A DNA stretch of 64,000 nt from Rhynchospora pubera. Taxonomy: Eukaryota > Streptophyta > Magnoliopsida > Poales > Cyperaceae. Positions 35,571 to 48,455 of the stretch are shown here, one piece after another (position 1 is the first letter of the stretch; each line of letters opens with the position of its first letter). The notes beneath the pieces are model-generated. The model searched no databases. It worked only from the letters and a program-made list of their open reading frames with translations, and was not told where the DNA came from. Position numbers and translations under genes: made by a program. The stretch spans positions 166,442,574 to 166,506,573 of the forward strand of contig CM051461.1 of NCBI GenBank assembly GCA_028095005.1, written 5' to 3'.

Positions 35571-37091
35571 CACCCATATCGATTTGGCCGTAGCATTTCT
35601 CGATAAATTTTGTTACAAAGAACATCAATTTACAATAGCGGTCGGAGAAGCGACCAAATCCTCTCCGATCGAATCCCGCATAGACTAGAGGCAGTTGCCA
35701 CCCATGCTAGATTTAAAAAATATACTCGTGACTTGAAATAATTATAAAATTAAATATCTAATCCCATAATATTTTATGGCTCTATTCCTAATCATTTATC
35801 ATGATATATAAGGACACCATAATTTTATAGTGCAGATTAACAAAATTTGAAAAGTGAAAGGTATTTCGATCAAAAGAATTGAGGTCAGATCGAGAAAAAT
35901 CCATAAAAGTAAGAAAGTACAATTACTTGGTACCCAGAAATATCAATACATGGAGCCTACAATTTCAATTTGCTTTTTCTTTTTTTCCGAATTTCAACAA
36001 ACAAATGCAAACGCCATTTCATTTAAGACATTTATTTCATCCCTTTCTAGAAAAGACGGTTCCTTAAAGTAATCGTACTAGATTTCTTATTATGATGATG
36101 ACCCACTTAACTGAACAGTGAACACGTCGAAATAAATCTCCAGCTTTTGCATACATTGAATATTGTTAGGCTTTTTAGAATATTTTACACGAACATAAAT
36201 TTATGCAGGATATGCAGAACTGATTATTTGTTATAAATTTTAGAAATTGTTTGGTTGATGGTTGTTAGAGAAAACATAAAAACTTTAATCCTCAATTTTT
36301 CATTAAGAATGGTTAAGCTTTAATTAAGAGGGGTTGGACAGGGGAAGAATGTGACAGGCTGCCAGTCGAATCAAAGTTTCATTTTTCATATAAAGTGGGA
36401 ATTTCGCGGGAGTAGGTATGGCAATGGCATTAGTCCAAATAATACGCGAAAATATTTAGTCTATATTGCTAGCCAGTCACTTGCCGGTATGTCTAAAAAA
36501 AAATATTTAGTCTATAAAAATTTGGTATGTTGAGCTCTATATTCACAAAAAACTCAGATAATATATGACGAACTTAAGTAAATGAGACAGCAGACAGGAA
36601 AGTAATCTTTGGTTATAATATGGATTGCCATAAAATTTATTGAATTGAAAGAAGTACAATAAACAATGAAAGTACAGGACCGAAATAGTCTGGAGTATTA
36701 GTATTCGACGGAAGTATATATTATCTATTTTAGAATTTGTTTTCTTTCAACAAAGAAAGTTAAGCCGAATAATTGGTCAATTTGACAAAAAAAAAATTTG
36801 TGGACTCTTTGAGAATAAACAAGAAATAATTAATTAAAAATATTATTTCTAAATGATTAGGAATATACTCATTTGGATTGAGATTATTATTTTTTAATGG
36901 TCTCGAAATCGGAATAAATTTTAATTAATCTAAATTTATTTGGATCATTTTTTAAAAATTTGTTCTTTATTTATGTCCATTCAAACGGGCCAATGCAAAT
37001 ATTAATGAAATCTCTTAAAATCTCTCCGTTTGGTATTAGTGGAAGCGATAAAAAAGGACGCGCTTTGAAGAAAAAAAATTATTTATTTATT

Positions 37092-37139
<48 letters not shown>

Positions 37140-37993
37140 TTGCTAAACACGCTGTTTGAATGTTGCTGACTACAATCTTCTTTTTTCTTTTTAACTTAAT
37201 TCAATGATCTGATTATTTTTTTCTATATTAAAAATTGAATTGACTTTGAAGGCTGCTATCTTTGGGGCCTCCCATGACTGACTTAGATACAAATTATTAT
37301 TATTTTATTATTATTATATATATATTTTTTTTGAAGCATGCCCGTAGGCCAGCTGATACTGACGAAGTTGCATGTTAATTTATATTGTTGCTCTTAAACT
37401 CGGTCTATTAGGCTGCCTCCAACTCAAAATTGAAAAATTAGACTGGATGAGTTTACTTGCTTTACAAAATTCATATATAGAGAGACGGGATTGTTGGAGA
37501 TGAAGATTTCATCTTAAAATGTTCAATTTTAATTTTCCTAATTTTAGATGTAGTCTAAGTAAACAATTAATTTAATCTCTCCATCCTTCATCTTACCTAA
37601 TTTTCCCTCAGTTTGAAGTTTAAACTGGATGAGAGGGGACGAGGATGATGAGTTTACTTGCTCTAGAAAATTGACATGAAGACTGGATTAATAGAGAATT
37701 AGGGGGCGTTTGGATCATCTAAGAATAAAATTATAATTAGTTATTCAGAGTAAAATATTATTCCTAAACGATAAAAAATATTTCTTTTTTGGAATCTAGA
37801 GTTATATTTAAGTGGTCCAACTTTCGGATTAAATTTTTATTTCTAGGATGTTGAGATCATCTTTTTAATTTGGATTAAGAAATTGTTGGGATAACTTTTC
37901 AATCCAGATTAAAAAGATAATCCAAACACTTACAAAATAAAATTTTAATCCGAATATTAGACTACTTAAAAATAACATTCTAATTTGGAACTA
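35571..37993. other. Intergenic, AT-rich; (ATT)n microsatellite near 37080-37140
   Basis: No supported gene. The (ATTT)/(ATT)n tract at about 37080-37140 is the only clear simple repeat. Other open frames here are short and lack any recognisable motif. Confidence 0.4.
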
Positions 37994-38135
37994 TGAGAAT
38001 CAGCTCTTGGTTTAGTGACAAAGAGCAATGCATCTCAGTTAAGAGGTCGCACGTTCAAAATCCAGCTAGAGAGTCTTTATAGATATCTAATTTTAAAATA
38101 AGTTGGGAGACTTGATCCAATTTATCTTTAAAAAA
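37994..38135 (+). mobile_element. tRNA-derived SINE, copy 2
   Basis: Plus-strand relative of the SINE at 10588-10750: CTCTTGGTTTAGTGACAAAG (A-box region), GGTCGCACGTTCAAAATCC (B-box region), then GGGAGACTTGATCCAATTT near an A-rich tail. The B box is degraded, so it is probably an old copy. Target duplication not seen. Confidence 0.55.
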
Positions 38136-38909
38136 AATACTCTAAATCGCATAACTAATTTAATCTAATTTTCCATCCTCTCCATTCCCCTCATTTTTTT
38201 TGTGATGTTCTGGTCCTTCTAGAGCACAGCCTTAGTATATATATTAAAACCGTGCAGTATAAATGCACCAACACTCGTGTCGTGTTAGAAGCTCCACTCA
38301 GATCGAGTCATGAAATTTGTTATTTCGGTCCGCAAATGAATAAGAGAGCGGGTCATTTGAAAACGTAATTTTAAACATTATGTTTTTACACACTTTTCAA
38401 TTTCAACATCAATTTAGATTCTAGATCATTTTTGTTGAAAATAATATATTCGGCTCATTGGCTGTAAGTTTTGCTCATCGTCAGTCCAAGGTTGACTAAT
38501 TCCATTAAACTTGTGACTATTTTATCCTTTTATAATATTTTATATATTTTTTTTTCTCAATTTTTTGGATACAATGCTACGTCGGATTTGTTGCAACACG
38601 GAATCAAATTCATTTTACATAATTGTATATTTGTATCCCACATTTCCGTCTAATACTTATTTTCTAGATTTAAAAGTTAATAATAATATAGAGGAGTATA
38701 TTACATGAATTCAGGTCCTCTATTTTTAGTAAAAAAAACAAAAGGGGGGACCTCTGATATTATAAACAGAAACCGTGACCTCATTTGACATTTTTAGTAT
38801 GCTGATACTGTACCATAGAGCAATTCCAATTTCCAAGTAATAAATGCCACAGAGGTAATATATTTTTTTTTCCTTTTAATTTTTAAAATATTCCTAGGCA
38901 TAGTTATCC
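38136..38909. other. Intergenic, no gene seen
   Basis: AT-rich spacer before the large Mutator-like element. No supported gene. Confidence 0.35.
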
Positions 38910-38918
38910 GAAAAAAAG

Positions 38919-39094
38919 CCGAAATTATTTAATATAAAAATTCAGACACAAAAAAATTTAATACAAAGAATTATTTATTTTTTTTTTAATAAGAAGAAAG
39001 TTCCAACGCGTTTATAAACCGCGCCTCCCTCTCTCCTCTCGAACGCGTTTTATAAACGCGTTACAGGCCCTAAAACGCGTTTATAAAACGCGCT
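38919..39094. repeat. Left terminal inverted repeat of the large Mutator-like element
   Basis: 176 bp matching 54464-54639 in reverse complement, with only one or two differences seen (for example CAGACACAAAA versus CAGACACCAAA). The inner half contains three CGCG-type palindromes. Confidence 0.9.
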
Positions 39095-39424
39095 AGAAGC
39101 CTGAACTTTCGGAATAGTTAAAACGCAATTAACGCGTTTATAAAACGCGCTAGAAAGCTTTTTACTCGTTTATAAAACGCGCTAGAAGCCTGAACATTCC
39201 AACTTCTATCACTTCGATCAAACTTTAGTCATTTCAATCGAACTTTAGTCATTTCTGTCTATAAGTTTGTGAATTTATAAACGCGTTATTTGAAGTTATA
39301 TAAGACTATACATTCTCGCAGAATTTAAATCGTCAACAACAGATTATCTCTTACAATTTAAAAACCTATCAATCAAATCCAAAAATGTCTACAATTACAA
39401 TATAAGAAGAAAATCTCTGAGTTT
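39095..39424 (+). promoter_or_regulatory. Promoter and leader of the MULE transposase
   Basis: Two more CGCG palindromes (near 39133 and 39165), a candidate TATA box TTATATAAG at about 39296, and a leader with a short ATG frame (MSTITI, then stop) at about 39385. The coding frame of the transposase is open only after a stop at about 39422-39424. A start is therefore missing. Confidence 0.55.
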
Positions 39425-40527
39425 AGCCACCTGCCATAGAGGTTCCTGCCACAGCTAGTCTCATTGCCGAACACGTTAGGGATGAATTGAAAAAAAATTT
39501 GGGAAAAAGTGTCCAGGACATAAGAAGCCTCATAAGGGCTAGATATCCACGTATTGAACCGACTTATAATAAACTATGGCGTGGGAGGGAGCGAGCGTTG
39601 GAGCAATTGTTTGGGTCCTGGGAAGGGGCCTACAATAAACTTCCACGCCTCCTGGAGGCAATGAAGGCGACAACCCCAGGAACGAAATACACAATAGTTT
39701 CTTGGCCTACAAACGATCCTAACGTTGGCGTCTTCAAGATGGCAGCCTGGGCTTTTGGTCCGTGCATAGAAGCGATGAAATATGCCAGACCTGTTATCTC
39801 AATTGATGCTAGTTTTTTATCGGGCCGATACAAAGGTAGATTGTTCTCAGTGTGTGGTTATGATCCAGAAAATCGATTAATTCCGGTTGCATTCGGATTG
39901 GGCGAAAAAAAAGATAAGGATACTTGGGGATGGTTTATGTCTTGGGTTAGATGTGAAGTTTTAGGCCGGAACACTAGATACTGTGTCATATCTGACCGTC
40001 ATAAGGCAATAAAAGCGGTATTTGCATCCGTAGATTACGGTTGGAAGGCACAAGGTGCGCATGCAGTAGCGATTCATCGGTTCTGCATGCAGCATGTTGC
40101 GGAAAACTTATGGAAGGAGGCTGGCGGGTCACAAGATGCTGATTTGAAAAACTTTTTCAAATGTAGACTTGCTAACAAGAAAAACCCTAGACGTTTTAGA
40201 GAGAATTGGGGAGTTCTGAAGGAAAATAACCTGAGAGCTTATCAGTACCTAAGAAATTGTGGTAAAATTAATGAAAATGACAACAACGAGCGGCCAAAAC
40301 TATATAAATGGGCTCAGAGTTTTGACAAGGGGCATCGGTGGGGTATAATGACGAGTAATGGATCGGAGAGTCTGAATAATGTGTTTAGAATAGAGAGAAG
40401 ATTACCAGTGACAGCACTTATAGAAGGCACGTGGTATAAATGTGCCAACTGGATGAACAAGCGAACACAAGAAGCACTTCAACGGTTGAGTTTAGGAGAA
40501 AGATGGCCGGAAGGAGTAAAGAATAAA

Positions 40528-42290
40528 TGTTGGAGTTATGTCCTAGAAGTCAATAATTTAATGACTTAATTATTAGTTTATGTTTTGGATGATAATTTAT
40601 CATCTGTTCCTAGGTTTATTATTGACAGATTATTCAGGTTGAGGATCTGAATTGTAGATCTCTGTGGATCATTCTTTAGAATGACAATAATAAATCTAAA
40701 CGGTCCATAATCTTGATAATTAACAAGGAACATTAATTATCTTACAAGATTATTATGCAAGTTAAGTGATGATTAAGTTCTACAAATCATAGGTAAAGAG
40801 TTACCAACTTAATTGCATATGTGTATGTTATGGAACATAGTACAGGACTTGACCCATCGAAATAAACATATGGATTGTGTTATGTGTCATTGTTTATTTC
40901 GTAATGATTTTGGTTCTAAGTTTGAGATGTTTATCTTTTCCACATGAGGATAGGTTCAATAAATATCGTCTACCGCTGATTCCCGATAAGGGCTGCTATA
41001 CGGACTTTATTTATGTTCTCTTGAATTGTGCGGGGAAAAGCTAATCATCAAGAAAACCGTATGTCCCTCATTAATTCACTTAGTGAGTGACGATATCAGT
41101 TTGGGCCCCTTGATGGAGATAGATTGTTTGCATGCAACTTTATACAATTATCTCTAGATCAAGAAACGTATAATCTGCAAGAATGACACATTCCTATCTT
41201 GGATTATACGATGATATCGTGCGACATAAGAATCAAAATAGAGAAACATATTTATTCTCTTATGCAGGATTGAAATATTGTAGCAGTACACTATTTATGC
41301 GAATTGGGAGTCATAACGTGTTGCTAGATACCGCTTATGATTATTGGAATTAAATAACGATTTAATTTCATGGCCAACATAGCATAAATCCTCAAAGGGT
41401 CACACAAATAGGACATTAATCACACAGTGCATTATTTATTTATTCACAGCAGTAGGTTCTGTGGAAATATGATAAGATTGATTAATTAATTATATACCGT
41501 TGCGAACCGTTATAATTAATTAAGTCAATGGATCATATAGAAATAAATTAATGCATTAACTAATCCTAAAATAATTATTAATGAGTTAATAATTAATTTA
41601 GTTCAACACTTATCAATATAAATGGTTATATTGATTAATTGGGCCGTTATTTAAATAGCAAATAGATAGCCCAATTAAAGAGCAAATAAATGAGGCTTTA
41701 ATTAATAGAATTAGAGACTAAATTGAGTGGATTAAGTGGCCCAAATAGGCCCAAAACGTGGCTGCCCAATATGGTGGTAGGTGGGATGGCATAGTTGTAA
41801 TTATGCAAGAGGTCAATTAGGTTTTGTGCTCTATATAAGGACCACTTATGAGAGCCTCCACCTAGCTTTCTCTCTCCTCTCATTCCCTCCCATGAGGCCG
41901 CCACCTTCCTCCTCTCTCCCTCTTATTTGCTCATGTGTTGAGCTATTTTCTCTCCACTAAATCAAGGTTGTTGATTGATGCAAGAGAGAAAACCATAGGG
42001 ATTAGGCTTGTTCTTTGGGTATGCTAGCACGTACCTTGTAGAACGTGATTAATCCTCCTTGGTGGACTCGAGGGCGGTTACGAGACGTGGTGGAGACGGT
42101 GGAGAAGGCACGCCATCGATTCCCATGCCTTGGTCGAGCCCCGCGAATACGATTTTGCGGGAGGTATAATTTCCACCTTAATCTCTTTGTGTTAACTTGG
42201 CTTTTGTGCACGATTCGTTGTGTGTGTTGTTTCGATGGCTTAATTAACTTGTAATTAGCATAAAAATCGAAAATTACACACTTCCTAACA
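40528..42290 (+). repeat. 5' LTR
   Basis: 1763 bp, starts TG and ends CA. Contains a TATA box CTCTATATAAGGACC at about 41830 and a pyrimidine-rich leader. Compared with the 3' LTR I noticed two substitutions, at about 40630 and 42155. Confidence 0.93.
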
Positions 42291-45200
42291 GTGGTATCAG
42301 AGCACATGGTCGTACTTAAGCTATTTTGACACTTAATTAAGAGAAATTGGCTAATTAACGGATTAGTAGAGATGATGCGTTTGTTTGCTGTCTGGAAATG
42401 GTATTTTCTGTGTTGTTTCGCGTTTTTCGCTTTGATAAGTTCTCTGGAAGTTTTTTCCATCTACACGAAAGTTGTAGATCTGTGGATTGTGATTCTTTTG
42501 GCGTTAGATTCATATTTTTCTGAATTAGTATGGATTTACTGTGAATAAAATGGCGACAGTGCGCAGAACCAGTTTCTGCTCGCACTGTCCTGTTTGAATG
42601 GCTTGAAAGATTTATATTTTGAATATAAGTACCAGTGTTCTATGGCTAGATTTAAAGAGGACTTGAAGCTCTTTCTGAGAATGTGTAAATTGTTGCATGA
42701 CTCAGATTAATTTGTGGGTTTTCAAGTATGAAAAGGAAGATCTCGTCAGATCCAGTTTGTTGAGCAAATCGATTGTTCTAATAAACTGTACCAACTGAGA
42801 ACTCCTTTAAAAATTCTGTTTAAATGGAGTTGTTCTATTTTGAGTTAGGATTCCAGGAAAATTAGTTTCATAATTTTTCGTGGATGTTTGGACCTTCAAC
42901 TAGGTTAAAACCTTTCGATTGACAGTCTGTTCCAGTACAGAATTTGTTGATTGTTTAGGCTGTAACTTAATATTATTGAACTGAACTTGGTTGTTTTCTT
43001 TTCATGAATGGATAGCCTGTAGTTTAAACTAGTTTTTCTGTATATATTGTATATATAAAAACTGGATAGAAAGTGGTCTAACAGACCAAATGGTTGAGAG
43101 GATAAGCTGAAAATCTCATAACGGTGTTTCGTGCACTTGTAAGAGATTTGTCATTTTTGATTCTCCCAGATGGTTTAAGATCTCTTCTTGAAATTTTTAC
43201 TGGTAATCACAATTATGATAAGGAGCTTAAGTAATTTATTTGAGAATTTTTGGAGACCGAAAACTGTTGTTTTTGTTGGATTCCATTAGTTACGTTTTTT
43301 GGTAAATTACTGTTTTTCTAAGTATTCAAACTAGTTGAAATTAATTAGAAAACTCCTTGTTTGATCTCCTTTCTGTTATGGGATGTTGAAAGAACTTTCT
43401 AAATGAATTTAAACAAGTTTTGTTGTTTAAAATTGAGGATTTGTACACGGAATTTACTTATGGCAAACGATACGCAAAGATGCTTGAAAATCGTTAATTG
43501 GAAACAAAGTTCTTGTATGTGCTAACTTTGTTTTGTAGGTGGATAGTGGGTTTAGTATGGCTCAAGACTCAATGCCTTGTGGTTGTATTTGAATGCATGT
43601 GTGAATGTTTGTAATGCGGCCTTTGGTGCCATTAATTAATTAATTTGTTGATTAATTTTTGATGTAACTTGTGAGGCTTGCATGCCCCTAAGGTTAGGAT
43701 GGGAATAGGATGTTTTCACATGTATTTTGTACCTTTATTTTATATAGGATTTAGATCCTTATAGAATTTAGTGGGAAGGGACAAGGATTAGATTAGTTTT
43801 GCTCCATGGACGATGTGGCGAAACTAATGCAAGCGGGAGCCATACAAACCCACAACTATGAGATGCTTATATGTGATTGCTTGTGATTGCTATGAATTGT
43901 CATAGGCTAGGTATGGGTGTATGCTTACACGACCACCAAACAAGTGTCATATGATTGATAGTCCCAACTAAAACTCGATTAAGTGAAATCGCCCTCCTTC
44001 TCTCTATCCCCTTCACGCCGATTATCACTCATGGCGCGGTCCGCCCAAGCGGACGTCATGATTGCCAATTCGGTAGTCGGGGTGCAAATAGCTAAGATTT
44101 GCAAGGAGCAAATAGTGAGAGGTTACTTTTCGATGGACCCAACTAGAGTTTGGACATCGGGGCGAAGTTTGTAAATATACTTAGATATTCACAAACCAAG
44201 AATCATATGGAACGATATGATTGGTTGGAGAACCTACCTTGTCTAATTAAGTAGGGTGACGTGCCATAGCAGGCTCTACTTGATGAAAACCGGGATCTTG
44301 GAAAAACCAACTACATTTGGGACATTAAATGAATGTAGTGGGAGTTTTATTTGTTATAAATAAAACAATTGCATAAACTAATTGACCTTAAATTGATTTT
44401 GTTATAGATGTTAAAATTGTTAATTTTGTTGCGATCAATCTTTGAAAATGAACAAACTCGTTTCTAAAAGTATTCACTTAAAAAAGTAATACCGATTCCT
44501 AAGACACGATCTTAGCGAAGAGAAACTTGAGTATGTCAATTCCCAAAACTTTTCTCAAACTACCCGAACGTAGCAACGCGATGATTGATTGACTTTTGGC
44601 GAAAAGTTATTCAATAAAGCGTGTGGCTAATATCCTCATTTGAAATTTCTAAGACCTTTGAATTAGAGAATTCATATGGACTAGATTTAACTCGTACGCT
44701 CTCATCCACTTACTCAAGAAAGTGTTCTTGGAGAAAGTAGATATTAACTCCATCATTTATGATCGAGTATAAAGAGTATGAGTTGACAAAGAGATTCTTC
44801 TTTTAAACATGAACGTTTCATTGGCTTACAAATCGAAAGATTTAAGTAGCTAATTGAAAACTAGAGATATTGATCTCCGATATCAAGGATTATTGATATT
44901 GTCATACGATCTCTTTATAGTATTAAAGGATATGACGTTACCTTTTACGCACACTTGTTGGTGAAAAAGGTAATTGGTTAAGTATTCAAGAAATACTTCA
45001 CCAAGGTATGAGTTGAAATTTCGAGACTCTCATTTATGACCATACGTCACATGAGATATTTCATTTGCCGTTTATGGGAGGCATTTGAAAGGTTGTCCGA
45101 AATACCATGATTGTGACAATTAGAAATATTCTAATCCTAAAGCGTATTTGTCGTTCAAATATCTTACTATCTCTAATTTACACTAGTAACTTGATACTAG

Positions 45201-46899
45201 TTCATATGCTCGCATTTGACGAAATGTGTTAGCAATGAAGAATAAGAGAATGTTCGAGAGATGTAAAGTAAACTCCGTATAGGCAATGACTTGTTCGTCT
45301 AAGTCATTACCATTGAATACGTAGAGTTTTCTTTATTAAGAGTTTGTTTAGGAATTGAAGGTTGCATACCTTAATTCTAAAACCTCTCAAAAATATCTCC
45401 AATTCATATTTGATGAAATGGGTGGTTATGTTTAATAAAAGACAAGTTCTTTTATTCTGAATTTGTTTATATGATTTCATGCATCTTGATTAAATTTGCT
45501 TGAAATAGATAAACAAGTTTTGAATGACAAATAGGATGCGTAAGACTTGACATAAAGTATTTGACTTTCATGTTATATATAACCGCTTAGTCACATACAT
45601 AAACGAGAATCGCATTACGAGAGTCTCCGTAACGTAGAGCTCGTAAATTCAATTCGATTTCAAATCGATTGATATGCGAATCATGTTTGTTAAATGACAA
45701 AAGCGCCTTTAACCTACAAAGGTTTAAGGACAAGTGACTTTATTAGGACTTTTTACATATCGATGTATAAAGACCAATAAGTACTTGTGCGATGAAAGGT
45801 TATTGATACTTTACTACTTAACCAACGATCATTGTAGATATTAACATATCTATTTGATAAGGTATAAGTATGAACTTTTTTACTAGTTCAAAGGAGTTCA
45901 AGAGTAAAGTTTAAAAGACCTTTCAAGAAAAATGGAAGTCTTACAATTAATCATGGTAAATAGTTAAGTCACATGATTTGAAATATTATCTTAAGAGTAT
46001 GAAAATAGTTTCATAACTCACTCCATGAGGAACATTATGGAATAATGTGTCCAAGAGTGGAGGTATCGAACAATATTTTGTATAGTTCGATCGATAATAA
46101 ATCAAATTGACTTATTCGACTCGTATTAGGGAATTATGTTTGAGGACAATATTGTTTACACTGAATAATGTTCCATCGAAGTCTATTGAAGAAGATATTT
46201 TAGGAGATTTTGATCTCTAAGTATAATACTTCTCGAGATTTGGTGTTGAGAAGCTTATTTCAAGTATTGTGGACTTATAAGCTTAAACCAAATAAGACAC
46301 TATATATTTGTAGGATGCTTTATATTAAAAAGCACTACTTCCACGAATATGATAAGGACAAAGTAGTTGTTGCTAATCATAATGTAGTCTTGATGAATTG
46401 AAATTCTCAAGAAGAAGTAGTGGGAGTAAAGTGAGCATTAAAATAGTTTATGCGTCACTACAAGAAGTACTCTTATGGGAAACTTGTCACTCCATACAAG
46501 GTACTTAGTGGGAGTTGAGCGAAACTTCATTCACAAGTTGTTTTGAAAGAAGTTTAATAGTACGCTCCTTCCATTGAGGACTCAACCATCTCACGAGTTG
46601 ATGATGATTCGAGAAACTCATGGAATATATATGAGGAGTCAAGAACTCATTCAACAAATCGTTGTGGAAGAAGTTCATGAACCTCAAGTACCAATCCTAC
46701 AAAAGATCAACGAGAGATGATTTCCTAAGCCGTTTTGGTGCATGGGTTGTCACAACATTCTCGTACTTAGCATATGAGAATCCGTTGATAAACAAAGAAA
46801 CGATGGAATGATCCAATTCCACATATATGTTTTGAATTCATATGATCTTTAAAGAGCAATCCATGTATAACAACAAGGTATAGACCTTGGTTGATGTTC
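42291..46899 (+). other. Retrotransposon interior: PBS and non-coding or decayed gag/integrase region
   Basis: Begins with the tRNA-Met primer-binding site at 42292-42305. The following 4.6 kb contains stops in all frames and no zinc-knuckle or integrase signature I can defend. Confidence 0.6.
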
Positions 46900-47080
46900 A
46901 TGAAGGAGCAATCCATCAAGAACGTTTATATCTTCAAAAGGGAAGATCGACATGGATAACAAATCGACTATGTACAAAGCGCGGCTTCTCGCTTGTAGCT
47001 ATGTCTAAGTCAATGGCTAGTTGACTACGTACAAAGCACAACTTCTTGCTTGTGGCTATGTATAAGTCAATAAAGATCAT
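46900..47080 (+). pseudogene. Decayed reverse-transcriptase fragment
   Basis: The frame MYKARLLACSYV followed by a stop (from about 46969) resembles the copia motif YKARLVAKGYTQ. The segment is duplicated head-to-tail with a 57-bp period (46966 and 47023), which cannot be a functional arrangement. Confidence 0.5.
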
Positions 47081-47945
47081 TCTAGCAATAGTTGTATTTC
47101 ATATATGTCGATATATGGAAAAACACATAAAACCGCCTTCTTCGTATGAATGAAGGAAGATGTTGTGCATTTGACACAAATCGAGGTTTATGTATTGCTA
47201 AAAACATACGCATGCTTCAAGGATCCATTAATGGATTAAAGCAAGTGTTGTGGAGATCGGAATAAAAACTTTTGACAAGGAAGTCAAGGAGTTGAACTTC
47301 GTCAAAAGTATCTTGTATATACAAGATATTCAGTGGAAGCATAATTGTATTACTTGTATTGTTCAAGATAACAATTCATTAAATTGGGAATAACATTAAG
47401 AAAATGAATATTGTCGAGATCTCTTTGGAGAATGCTTTCTCAAATGAGAACTTGGGCGAAATCACCTAATCCTAGGAAACAAAATCTATAAAGATAGATT
47501 ATGATGGATATTAGGTTTGAGCAAATATGCATATATTGACGAAGTGTTCTAGAAACACGAAAGTTACACTCCAAGAAAGGATGTCTAACTATACGTCACG
47601 TGGCATGACTTGAGTGTTTAACTCGGTTTATTGCAACTCAATTCAAGAAAGTGCATGAAATAGTTCAAGCATTCTTTCATTATGAGTTTCATTTCGTGCG
47701 CCATATTTATGCATATGCCCCAATGTGTAGTATCCAAAGGATATGACAAACAGTTGTCAAATGGATACAAGAGAGACACATTTGGACGATAATCAAGGAT
47801 ATCCTCGAGTACCTTATGAGAAAGAGTGATATAATGTTTCATCTTTTAAGATGAAAGAAATCTCGTGTAAATCGTTACACTAATAAAAGTTTTTCAAAAG
47901 ATTGATGTAATCACAATTGAGCTACATATTTTGCTTAAAAGGTGG

Positions 47946-48060
47946 TGTTGTAAGTTTAGAAAGTGTTCTAAATGGAATATTACAACCGTTTCCGTCACCA
48001 AAGCAAAATACCTAGCAACTTGTGAAGCAATAAAAGAAGTTTATTTCGGATCAAGTTCTT
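47946..48060 (+). pseudogene. Decayed RNase H fragment
   Basis: The frame reading VSVTKAKYLATCEAIKEVYF resembles the copia RNase H end (TTEAEYIAASEAAKEAVW-like). It stops soon after, at about 48058. Confidence 0.55.
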
Positions 48061-48455
48061 AGTCGAGTTATTATGGTTCTATGCATCTCGAACCACAACT
48101 TACTCCTAAAGAGCCCATTGTTACATTGGAGATTCAAATATGATCTATAACAATATCACTTGATATCATATGATGATGATCAAGAACATATATATAGTAG
48201 TATATATATATATAGGGTCGAACAATTTTTGGATAGGTTCGCGAACACAGCGAACACTCTAGCATGACCTCTACCTTGAGCAGTATACGAGATGCAGTTA
48301 TGCATCCATACGTGGTGGACGTATGAGTAACTAGCTTTAAGCGTATTATTACTTTTTGAGGTCCGAGACATGTATATATGTAGATATATGACATCGTTCT
48401 CAATTCTTCGTTGGCTAGAAGTCACTACTGATTGACTCTAGGCCAAGTGGGAGAT

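Noticed and set aside
37080..37140. (ATT)n tract as a CRISPR or functional repeat
   Set aside because: It is a plain microsatellite; no spacer structure. No CRISPR array is expected in a plant nuclear genome.
42045..42254. Open frames repeated in both LTRs
   Set aside because: They occur twice only because the LTRs are duplicates; they overlap the LTR's own leader and show no protein family.
43983..44174. 63-codon frame in the retrotransposon interior as a possible gag
   Set aside because: No zinc knuckle or gag-like features and it is surrounded by stops; looks like chance.
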